From positions 1-6,675 of the forward strand of contig PWNY01000040.1 in assembly GCA_003557805.1 (NCBI GenBank): 6,675 bases of DNA, read 5' to 3'. How positions within the stretch are numbered: the stretch's first letter is position 1; the number at the start of each line of letters is the position of its first letter. Of this stretch, positions 1 through 6,171 are shown one piece after another. Both the position numbers and the translations under genes were made by a program. The notes under the pieces were generated by a model that did not search any database, was not told the origin of the DNA, and worked only from the letters and a program-made list of their open reading frames with translations. The DNA comes from Bacteroidales bacterium (GTDB lineage Bacteria; Bacteroidota; Bacteroidia; Bacteroidales; UBA7960).

Positions 1-1
1 G

Positions 2-874
2 AACACTATATACGGTGGGCCGCCCCCGGGAAGGTCGGGCAATATAGGGTTCTCCATTACCAATAACCTTGAGATGAAGGTGCGAAGCCGCAGGGATCCG
101 GAAGCAGGTGAACGGAAGATCACCCTTATTGACAACTTGTCTGTATCGGGGGGGTACGATCTTGCCAGGGACTCACTAAACCTTTCAGATATCAGGGTGA
201 GCGGAAGAACCAGGCTGTTTGACAACTTTGACATAACCTATTCAAGCACCTGGACACCCTATCAAAGAGATGCGAACGGTCAGGTTATCGACCGCTATCT
301 ATGGGAAGACGGTACAAGAATACTCAGGCTAAACAACACCAGCTGGTCGCTTAACTTTAACTACTCCCTGAGCTCGGGAGAGGGTGAAGGAGGCCGGGCC
401 CAGGACAGGGAGAACGGCATGCCTCATGGTGATAGACCCCCGGGTGTAGACCCGGTCAATGGTCTCCCTCCAGAGGGAGAGAGGTTGACAGAAGCAGCTC
501 CGGCCGCCACCGTTGACTACACTGTGCCGTGGAACCTGTCATTCAGCTATTCTTTCAACTATAATGCCAGGTATCAGTATGTTCAGGACAGGACAGACAG
601 GAACTATATTCAGAACCTTTCAGTAAGCGGTGATATATACCTGACGCCAAACTGGAGGATAGGTTTTCGTACTGGTTATGATTTTGATAATCATAAACTT
701 ACTTATACATCTATTGATGTATACCGTGACCTCCATTGCTGGGAGATGACCTTTAACTGGATCCCGATGGGATTCAGGCAGAGCTACAATTTTACTATAC
801 GTGTCAAGTCCAGTGTACTGCAGGATCTTAAGCTTACAAGGCGCACTCACCACATGGACAGGGCTTTCTTCTAA
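2..874 (+). CDS. lptD: LPS-assembly outer membrane protein LptD, C-terminal part (5' end outside window)
   Basis: This is the last 290 residues of a Bacteroidota-type LptD, the outer-membrane beta-barrel that with LptE inserts lipopolysaccharide into the outer leaflet. The frame is open from base 2, so the first Met (base 74) is internal: the residues before it (GNIGFSITNNLEMKV) already read as conserved barrel sequence. Alternating polar and aromatic strands are visible, for example LIDNLSVSGGYDL, FDITYSSTWTPY, WNLSFSYSFNYNARYQY and WRIGFRTGYDF. A Gly/Pro/Glu-rich, probably disordered insert (bases about 374-514) separates two strand groups, likely an extended loop. The C-terminus is intact: it has the conserved-looking VKSSVLQDLKL segment and ends in Phe, the usual terminal residue recognised by the BAM machinery. 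No second Lpt gene is visible. The assignment rests on recalled family resemblance; another large barrel protein is a less likely alternative. Confidence 0.85.
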   Translation, partial: NTIYGGPPPGRSGNIGFSITNNLEMKVRSRRDPEAGERKITLIDNLSVSGGYDLARDSLNLSDIRVSGRTRLFDNFDITYSSTWTPYQRDANGQVIDRYLWEDGTRILRLNNTSWSLNFNYSLSSGEGEGGRAQDRENGMPHGDRPPGVDPVNGLPPEGERLTEAAPAATVDYTVPWNLSFSYSFNYNARYQYVQDRTDRNYIQNLSVSGDIYLTPNWRIGFRTGYDFDNHKLTYTSIDVYRDLHCWEMTFNWIPMGFRQSYNFTIRVKSSVLQDLKLTRRTHHMDRAFF

Positions 875-888
875 AATTTTACTGAACT

Positions 889-1962
889 ATGGTCAAACCG
901 GACATTATCAGGGATACGGCAACAGAGCTTTTGTGCAGGTGCGGGGTGCCTGCCCGGGAGGCTGCTATTACATCAGGGGTGCTTATTGCAGCGGAATTAC
1001 GCGATATTCCATCTCATGGTATTCTGAGGCTTTCAGATTACATCCATATGCTCGAAACGGGAAGGATCAATCCTGATGCCCGCCCAAGAGCGGAACAACG
1101 AAGCCTTTCCACCTATACTCTTGATGGTGACAACGGGCTTGGACCGGTGGTAGCCACTGAGGCCATGAAACTGGCAATAAAGGGTGCAGGTAAGGCAGGT
1201 ACCGCCTGGGTGGCAGTAAGCAACAGCAACCATTTTGGGATTGCGGGCCATTACTCAATGCTTGCCCTGAAACATGATATGATAGGTATAAGTATGTGCA
1301 ACGCTAATCCGCTGGTGGCTCCGACATTCTCTGCAGAGGGAATGCTGGGCACCAATCCTCTTGCAGTTGCTGTTCCTGCCGGTGAAGAGGCACCGCTGGT
1401 CGCTGACTTTGCAACCGCATCGATCGCCAGGGGCAGGGTTGACCTGCTGGATAGAAAGGGCCTTGCCATCAGCGAGGGATTTGTACAGGATTGTGAGGGC
1501 AGGCCCAGCAGTGACCCGGGTGTGCTGAAAAAGGGGGGGAGCATACTGCCACTTGGCAGCACAAGAGAGTATGGCAGCCATAAGGGTTATTGCATGGCTG
1601 CAGTGATAGATATTTTATCGGCACTGCTGCCAGGTGCCAACTTCGGTCCCTATGTACCCCCCTCAGTACCATGGCTTACTTTAAAGGAAGACCTCCCGGG
1701 AAAAGGGACCGGCCATTTCTTCGGAGCTATGCGTATTGATGCCTTTACCGGGGCTGAAGAGTTTAAAAAAGGCATGGATGTCTGGATAAGGACCATGAGA
1801 AAAGCAAAACCGGCACCCGGGCAAAAAAGGGTGATAATACCAGGAGAGCCTGAAAGGCTGGCTGAAGAAAGAAGTTCAAGGGAGGGTATAAGGCTCCAGG
1901 AAAAGGTCATGGAGCAGCTTCGAGGACTTTGTGACAGGCTGAATGTGATATGGCCTTTATGA
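889..1962 (+). CDS. Ldh family (malate/L-lactate dehydrogenase-type) NAD(P)-dependent oxidoreductase
   Basis: A cytoplasmic 357-residue dehydrogenase of the Ldh_2 family, whose members oxidise 2-hydroxy acids such as malate, L-lactate, sulfolactate or ureidoglycolate with NAD(P). Family signatures are seen in order: RDIPSHGILRL with His43 and Arg47, then SNSNHFGIAGHY (residues 111-122) with the conserved His115, GTNP (154-157), DFATASIARG, LPLG followed by HKGY, and GTGHFFGAMRID near the C-terminus. Length is normal for the family and no frame break is seen. The ATG at 889 is the earliest possible start because an in-frame TGA lies at 883-885; there is no Shine-Dalgarno sequence, as is common in this phylum. 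It begins 14 bases after the lptD stop, so the two may share a transcript, although no functional link is obvious. The true substrate cannot be read from sequence. A substrate-specific gene name would be a guess. Confidence 0.9.
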   Translation: MVKPDIIRDTATELLCRCGVPAREAAITSGVLIAAELRDIPSHGILRLSDYIHMLETGRINPDARPRAEQRSLSTYTLDGDNGLGPVVATEAMKLAIKGAGKAGTAWVAVSNSNHFGIAGHYSMLALKHDMIGISMCNANPLVAPTFSAEGMLGTNPLAVAVPAGEEAPLVADFATASIARGRVDLLDRKGLAISEGFVQDCEGRPSSDPGVLKKGGSILPLGSTREYGSHKGYCMAAVIDILSALLPGANFGPYVPPSVPWLTLKEDLPGKGTGHFFGAMRIDAFTGAEEFKKGMDVWIRTMRKAKPAPGQKRVIIPGEPERLAEERSSREGIRLQEKVMEQLRGLCDRLNVIWPL

Positions 1963-2150
1963 TAATATTTAAAGGAAATTATTTGTACATTTTTTTGGTT
2001 CTAAGAAAAAATTTTTTGAATATTTGCAGTTGAGCCTTTTGGCGGGATAAGTCAGCCTGATGCACCTGCAATTAAATCATAATGGTGATTCCTGGTTTTG
2101 TTATTTATTTTACCTTTGCATAATCAAATAATCATTCAATACAACATAGT
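1963..2150. other. AT-rich intergenic spacer
   Basis: This is the longest non-coding stretch in the window. Its first third is strongly AT-rich, with T and A runs at about 1989-2017 but no GC-rich stem before them, so no standard intrinsic terminator for the dehydrogenase gene is evident. The middle (about 2030-2095) is of mixed composition, and I found no convincing small ORF, RNA gene or riboswitch there. The right end carries the promoter candidate listed separately. It probably separates the lptD/dehydrogenase unit from the next co-directional gene run. Confidence 0.6.
2111..2118 (+). promoter_or_regulatory. Candidate Bacteroidota -7 promoter element
   Basis: TACCTTTG fits the Bacteroidota sigma-factor -7 consensus TAnnTTTG exactly and is followed by C, as is common. 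It lies 32 bases before the ATG at 2151, giving a predicted 5' leader of roughly 25 bases. The matching -33 element (TTTG about 19-20 bases upstream) is not clear: the nearest TTTG, at 2097-2100, is only 10 bases away. The position in the only sizeable spacer before a co-directional gene run supports it, but short motifs in AT-rich DNA can arise by chance. Confidence 0.45.
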
Positions 2151-2738
2151 ATGAAAACCGTTATTCAGATTGTTTTGACCATTGTAATAGTTGTTCTGGG
2201 CTATTTTATATACGAGAGCATCATGGAGCCTGTTCGCTTTCGTCAGGAGACCCAGAGGCGGGAGGCAGAAATAATCCAGCGACTTAAGGACATCAGGGAA
2301 GTACAACGCGCACACCGCTCAAGGTACCAGAGGTTCACAGCTGATCTTGACTCACTGGTAATTTTTTATAATATAGACTCTTTATCGCTGGTCAGGGCGA
2401 TAGGATCAGTTCCCGACACACTTACTGAATCAGAGGCCGTCAGGCTTGGTATCGTTGAAAGGGATACTATCTGGATAGCAGCAAAGGACTCACTGTTGAG
2501 ACAGGCAAGATACCCGATCGAGGAACTGCCTTATGTTCCTTATGGTGCAGGTGAACGCTTTGAAATGGAAGCAGACTTTATTGAAAGGGGTCTTGTCAGG
2601 CTTCCGGTTTTCGAGGCAAGGGTCAGACCTCAGGTCTATATGGGAGATCTTGATAACTGGAGGGTTTATTATACGCGTGAAGAAGGACTGCGTGTAGGCT
2701 CCCTGCAGGAAGCAGTCCTGGATGGTAACTGGGAATAA
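2151..2738 (+). CDS. Conserved hypothetical membrane-anchored protein with pseudopilin-like topology
   Basis: Function unknown. The 195-residue protein has one hydrophobic segment at the extreme N-terminus (about residues 5-22, ILE/VAL-rich) after a single Lys, so it is probably anchored in the inner membrane with most of the chain in the periplasm. A charged helix follows (about 28-58, rich in Arg, Glu and Gln), then the segment IREVQRAHRSRYQRFTADLD and a mixed alpha/beta domain to the C-terminus. A long N-terminal hydrophobic helix followed by a helix and a short residue pattern ending near 'RYQRFTADLDSLV' recalls type II pseudopilins of the GspG kind. However, there is no prepilin-peptidase site (no Gly-Phe with Glu at +5), so it is not a classical pseudopilin. 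I recall similar proteins in other Bacteroidales near DUF3822 and rsmD. The ATG at 2151 has no Shine-Dalgarno sequence; a -7 element lies just upstream. The next gene starts 29 bases after its stop. Confidence 0.8.
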   Translation: MKTVIQIVLTIVIVVLGYFIYESIMEPVRFRQETQRREAEIIQRLKDIREVQRAHRSRYQRFTADLDSLVIFYNIDSLSLVRAIGSVPDTLTESEAVRLGIVERDTIWIAAKDSLLRQARYPIEELPYVPYGAGERFEMEADFIERGLVRLPVFEARVRPQVYMGDLDNWRVYYTREEGLRVGSLQEAVLDGNWE

Positions 2739-2767
2739 ATCTAATTTTTTTCAGAGCAATAATAATC

Positions 2768-3637
2768 ATGTCTGGTCATTTCCGGAACACTCTCAATTTG
2801 TATGATCCGGAATACCAATCAGGATCCGGAAACAAGACAAACTTATCCATCGAGTTCATACCCGGTGGATTTGTTTTTTCATTACTTGATGCGGATAAGT
2901 TCAGGTATGTAGCCCTTGAGGAATACCTGTATGAGGGATCCCATCCCCAAAACGGATTCTTTGATGATCTTCCCGGTTTTGCCTCCAACCACCCGGTTCT
3001 TTCCGGTGGTTTTGACAAGGTCTCGGTATCACATTACTCTCCCCGCCTGGTATTGACCCCGGAGGATCTTTTCAAAAAGTCGGAGGAAAAGAATATTTAC
3101 GGGCTTGCCTGTCCTTTTGAAAGGGGTGATAGAATACTATCCGACCATCTGAATATTTTAAAGGCTTATGCTACCTATGCAGTGCCTGAAAGCATGATAA
3201 TGGCACTCGATGATATATTCGGCAATTACAGGATCAGGCATTACGGAACTGTTCTTATAGAAAGCTCACTTGCCTCACAGAAGCTTGACAGGTGGAATGC
3301 TTCGGTTGTATTGCACATACGCCGGGATAATTTCGAGATATTGCTATTTGACGGCAGTAAACTGCTTTATTACCATTCTTTCAAAATCACATGCTTCGAT
3401 GATATGCTCTATTACATATTCTATGTTTTGGAGCAATACCGGTTTAAGGCTTCAAGGATAAGGGCTGTGGTGCTTGGGAAAATGGCCATGGATTCTGTTG
3501 AGTTCGATATGTTGTCAAAAGTGTTCAAAAGCGTTTTGTTTCCCGAAAGAAATGATATGTACCAGTATTGCAATGAATTTGACAGCATTCCATATCATTT
3601 CTATTTCAATAACTTAAGTCTTAATCTATGCGGATAA
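2768..3637 (+). CDS. DUF3822 family protein (putative actin-like fold)
   Basis: A 289-residue soluble protein without signal peptide or membrane segment, matching my memory of DUF3822, a Bacteroidota family of unknown function usually encoded next to rsmD. Two similar halves can be made out. The first begins NLSIEFIPGGFVFSLLDADK (about residues 25-44). The second begins ASVVLHIRRDNFEILLFDG (about 178-196), continues into LLYYHSFKI, and has a later strand, IRAVVLGKM. A repeated strand-turn-strand-turn-strand beginning in each half is the hallmark of the actin/Hsp70/PilM/GspL fold. I recall a structural-genomics member described in those terms, but cannot verify it here. No clear Gly-rich phosphate-binding loops are visible, so ATP binding is doubtful. 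Its last 10 bases overlap the start of rsmD, implying translational coupling. Role in the cell: unknown; the link to rsmD may only reflect a conserved operon. Confidence 0.85.
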   Translation: MSGHFRNTLNLYDPEYQSGSGNKTNLSIEFIPGGFVFSLLDADKFRYVALEEYLYEGSHPQNGFFDDLPGFASNHPVLSGGFDKVSVSHYSPRLVLTPEDLFKKSEEKNIYGLACPFERGDRILSDHLNILKAYATYAVPESMIMALDDIFGNYRIRHYGTVLIESSLASQKLDRWNASVVLHIRRDNFEILLFDGSKLLYYHSFKITCFDDMLYYIFYVLEQYRFKASRIRAVVLGKMAMDSVEFDMLSKVFKSVLFPERNDMYQYCNEFDSIPYHFYFNNLSLNLCG

Positions 3638-4167
3638 TCGGAGGTCGCCACAACAGGAGGGTGATCCGTCCGCCTGCAGGGCTGCCTGTCAGGCCGACCA
3701 CCGACAAGGCCAAGGAGGCCCTCTTCAATATACTGAATAACTATTTTGACTTTACATCTATAAGTGTGCTTGACCTTTTTGCAGGTACGGGGAGTATTTC
3801 CTACGAATTTGCCTCAAGAGGGGCCTTGAAAGTGGTTGCAGTTGAAAACAATCCACGTTGCATACGATATATTAACCGGGTTAAGGAGGAGCTTGAACTT
3901 GAACAGCTTGAGGTGGTCAGGGCAGATGTTTTTATGTTTTTGAAGAACTGCCCCAGCAGCTTTGACCTGGTATTTGCAGACCCTCCATTTGATTATGCCG
4001 GTATGGATGATCTGCCTGATACCATATTGTCTGCAGGGCTTATTTCACCGGAAGGGTGGCTGGTGCTTGAGCATCCTCCCGCTGCAGCTTTTGAATCGCA
4101 TCCGTTGTTTATAAGCAGGCGAAAATACAGTAAGGTCCATTTCAGCATATTCAACCCTGCAGGATAG
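3628..4167 (+). CDS. rsmD: 16S rRNA (guanine(966)-N(2))-methyltransferase RsmD
   Basis: RsmD uses S-adenosylmethionine to methylate N2 of G966 in 16S rRNA of the small subunit, in the cytoplasm. All family landmarks are present in the 179 residues. They are the N-terminal MRIIGG start with its basic stretch, RPTTDKAKEALFNIL (22-36), the SAM-binding motif VLDLFAGTGSIS (47-58), the acidic VENN (72-75) that should hold the ribose, and the catalytic DPPF (118-121) of N-methyltransferases. Length is close to the usual 180-200. The start at 3628 is preferred because MRIIGG is the typical N-terminus, even though it lies inside the end of the DUF3822 gene (10-base overlap). The gene is followed by a 59-base gap and coaD, an rsmD-coaD order that recurs widely in bacteria. 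Confidence 0.97.
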   Translation: MRIIGGRHNRRVIRPPAGLPVRPTTDKAKEALFNILNNYFDFTSISVLDLFAGTGSISYEFASRGALKVVAVENNPRCIRYINRVKEELELEQLEVVRADVFMFLKNCPSSFDLVFADPPFDYAGMDDLPDTILSAGLISPEGWLVLEHPPAAAFESHPLFISRRKYSKVHFSIFNPAG

Positions 4168-4171
4168 CCGG

Positions 4172-4179
4172 TATTTTTG
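4172..4179 (+). promoter_or_regulatory. Candidate Bacteroidota -7 promoter element before coaD
   Basis: TATTTTTG is an exact TAnnTTTG match followed by C, lying 5 bases after the rsmD stop and 47 bases before the coaD ATG. It could give coaD and the following gene a second promoter independent of the upstream genes. No good -33 TTTG is seen at the expected distance inside the end of rsmD, so this is tentative. Confidence 0.3.
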
Positions 4180-4226
4180 CTAACTTTACTCCCTTTGAGC
4201 CAGAGAACAGAAAAACAAGTATCCAT

Positions 4227-4703
4227 ATGAAAAGAGTCGCTTTATTCCCGGGTTCATTTGACCCTATTACCAGGGGGCATGAATCAATCGTCCTAAGGGC
4301 ATTGCCGTTGTTTGATGAGGTTATTGTTGCAATCGGTATAAACGAACAGAAGCAGAGCCTTTTTCCCCTTGAACAAAGGAAGGAGTGGATCCGGAAAGTG
4401 TTCTCAGATTATCCCGCTGTAAGTGTTATCACTTATGAAGGGCTTACCGTAGAGCTGTGCAAGAAACTAGATGTCAGGTATATTCTAAGGGGGCTTCGCA
4501 CCTCGGCTGACTTTGAGTTTGAAAGGAGTATAGGTCAGATGAACAAAAAGATGCTGCCCGACCTGGAAACTGTGTTCCTGCTTACAACCCCAGAGTTTAC
4601 TGCTCTGAACTCATACATAGTTCGCGATATAATCCGCAATGGCGGAGATGCAAGCCAGTTTATTCCGGAAGGAATCAGTATAACGAATCATCACCGTAAA
4701 TGA
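4227..4703 (+). CDS. coaD: Phosphopantetheine adenylyltransferase CoaD
   Basis: CoaD joins ATP and 4'-phosphopantetheine to give dephospho-CoA and pyrophosphate, the fourth step of coenzyme A synthesis from pantothenate. The 158-residue length is normal. The nucleotidyltransferase signature FPGSFDPITRGHESI sits at the N-terminus, with the (T/H)xGH motif at residues 15-18 (TRGH). GLT and RYILRGLRT follow, with RGLR at 88-91, then DFEFE (95-99) and the C-terminal phosphate-binding segment NSYIVRD (128-134). That last segment is commonly SSxxVRE; here Asn replaces the first Ser and Tyr occupies the third position, while Ser129, Val132 and Arg133 are kept. Its start at 4227 gives the expected MKRVALFPG N-terminus; no Shine-Dalgarno sequence is visible. 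Its TGA overlaps the ATG of the next gene (ATGA), indicating coupled translation. Confidence 0.97.
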   Translation: MKRVALFPGSFDPITRGHESIVLRALPLFDEVIVAIGINEQKQSLFPLEQRKEWIRKVFSDYPAVSVITYEGLTVELCKKLDVRYILRGLRTSADFEFERSIGQMNKKMLPDLETVFLLTTPEFTALNSYIVRDIIRNGGDASQFIPEGISITNHHRK

Positions 4704-6157
4704 GGCTCTATTTCTGTCTTGTCATACTTTTTATCATATCAGGACATTTATACAGTCCGGTAGCGGCTACAGGACTCCTTACCTTAGTGACCGAAAGCCA
4801 TCCCTTTACTCATGACAGGGATACCGCGACCTATGTTAGAATAGACGGATCGTTCCCCGGTGGTAGCGGAGAAAAGGTCCGCCTGCTGAAATATACAGAC
4901 CGTATCAGTAACCGCCTCAGGGAAGCAGATGTATGTATAGTCGATGAAGATGACTACTTCAGTTTTATGATTGAGTTGGCTGAGCCCCAGGAGGTATACC
5001 TCCGGCTTGCCCATTCACACAGTAGTTTTTTTGCTGTTCCCGGTGGGGAGTACATACTAAGCTTTGCAACTCAGGAGATGGGGCAGCCACCGCATCCCCT
5101 GGATCCCGGAATTGAAATTGAAGTAGAGTGCGTAAACTGTGAAGGAAAAGACACAAATCTTCTCATATCGGAGTTTGGTAGGATGGTTGCAGATTACCTT
5201 GACACATATGTGGCACGCAATATCCGTGCAAACCACAGCCACTCGCTGAAAAGGTTTTCCGGTATGGCGGATACTCTGTTCGCCGGGACAGAGGATGATT
5301 TTTTCTCAGTTTACAGAACTTATTATACAGCCTATCTCGGTCATGCCCTTAACACCTCCCCGGATGCATCACTTATAGAGTCATTTATTATAGAACAGCC
5401 GTTACACTATCTGAATCCCATGTATGCAGATTTTGTGAAGACTCTTTTTGAAAGTTACATCTTCGGGGGCAACAGGGACTTCACCCTGAGGGAGCTAATG
5501 ACTGTGGTGAACCGTGAGCAGGGTTACTATTCTCTTATGGATATCCTTGGCCGGGATACTCTCTTAAAGGATGGCCGGATAAGGGAGCTTGCCATGCTGG
5601 TGGGTCTTCAGGCAATGTTCAGCATGGATGATTTTGACAATGAGAAAGTGCTGTATGTTCTCAAAAAGGCTGCAGAGGAGTGCGTCTACAGGGAGCATTC
5701 ATTCATTGCACAGAACATTGCCGCACAGTATAGCAGGCTCAAACCAGGCAGCCCTGCCCCGGGTTTTCTGTTTTATGACAACGAGGGTACGGAAATATCT
5801 CTTGAGGATTTCAGGGGGAGTTATCTTTACATGTTCTTCTGGGCTGCCGCCTGCCCTGTTTCATTGTCAGAAACAGGACCTGCAGCCGACCTGTATGAAG
5901 ATATGGGCGAGAGTGTGTCATTTCTAGCTGTGTTTGTTGACAGGGAAAAAGAGTTAGCTGCCCCTTTTACAGACAAAGATGTTCTGCCATTCAGGACGGT
6001 GCATTTCGGTGGGGATTACAGCTTACTTGACCAGTACAGGCTGAGAAGCATACCCCAGTATGTCCTCATTGGTCCTCAAGGTAAGATTGTGTCATATCCA
6101 TTTGTATCACCGTCTGCAGGTGCAGGTGAACGCTTAAGAAGGATCACGGGAAGGTAA
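4700..6157 (+). CDS. Secreted thioredoxin-fold (TlpA/AhpC-TSA-like) protein with a CPVS active-site variant
   Basis: A 485-residue exported protein, probably periplasmic. It begins with a signal peptide (residues 1-23; hydrophobic core about 3-14, likely cleavage after VAA at 21-23) and no lipobox. Residues about 46-125 form a beta-rich region resembling the N-terminal domains (DUF4369-like) of Bacteroidota TlpA proteins, followed by a mainly helical stretch to about 345. A thioredoxin-like domain fills about 348-485, starting PGSPAPGF. The active-site region reads FFWAAACPVSLSE, so Cys385 is kept but the resolving Cys is Ser388 and the usual Trp is Ala. The cis-proline (Pro452, in SIPQYVL) is present. 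Family members usually reduce disulfides or serve cytochrome c maturation; loss of the second Cys suggests a CxxS isomerase-like, peroxidatic or structural role. Another Cys pair, CVNC at 144-147, lies in the N-terminal part. The gene overlaps coaD by 4 bases, probably by chance of operon packing. Confidence 0.85.
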   Translation: MRLYFCLVILFIISGHLYSPVAATGLLTLVTESHPFTHDRDTATYVRIDGSFPGGSGEKVRLLKYTDRISNRLREADVCIVDEDDYFSFMIELAEPQEVYLRLAHSHSSFFAVPGGEYILSFATQEMGQPPHPLDPGIEIEVECVNCEGKDTNLLISEFGRMVADYLDTYVARNIRANHSHSLKRFSGMADTLFAGTEDDFFSVYRTYYTAYLGHALNTSPDASLIESFIIEQPLHYLNPMYADFVKTLFESYIFGGNRDFTLRELMTVVNREQGYYSLMDILGRDTLLKDGRIRELAMLVGLQAMFSMDDFDNEKVLYVLKKAAEECVYREHSFIAQNIAAQYSRLKPGSPAPGFLFYDNEGTEISLEDFRGSYLYMFFWAAACPVSLSETGPAADLYEDMGESVSFLAVFVDREKELAAPFTDKDVLPFRTVHFGGDYSLLDQYRLRSIPQYVLIGPQGKIVSYPFVSPSAGAGERLRRITGR

Positions 6158-6171
6158 GGCCGTTTATCTTA

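Noticed and set aside
374..514. Gly/Pro/Glu-rich stretch inside lptD as a repeat or insertion
   Set aside because: It is in frame, has no repeat units or flanking duplications, and variable loops of this type are expected in Bacteroidota LptD.
801..1076. Open frame across the lptD/dehydrogenase junction, plus strand, 91 codons
   Set aside because: It overlaps two well-supported genes in another frame, and its translation is rich in Cys, Gly and Tyr with no family resemblance.
1251..1581. Two minus-strand open frames of over 100 codons inside the dehydrogenase gene
   Set aside because: They are antisense to a complete gene with all family motifs, and their translations are low-complexity Ser/Pro/Cys-rich without recognisable domains.
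1989..2017. AT-only inverted A/T runs after the dehydrogenase gene, as a terminator
   Set aside because: There are no G or C pairs to give a stable stem; A-runs and T-runs pair by chance in such AT-rich DNA.
2703..2750. Small CTGC/GCAG stem followed by a T-run after the 195-residue gene, as a terminator
   Set aside because: The 4-base stem (2703-2715) lies inside coding sequence and the T-run begins about 30 bases later, so they do not form an intrinsic terminator.
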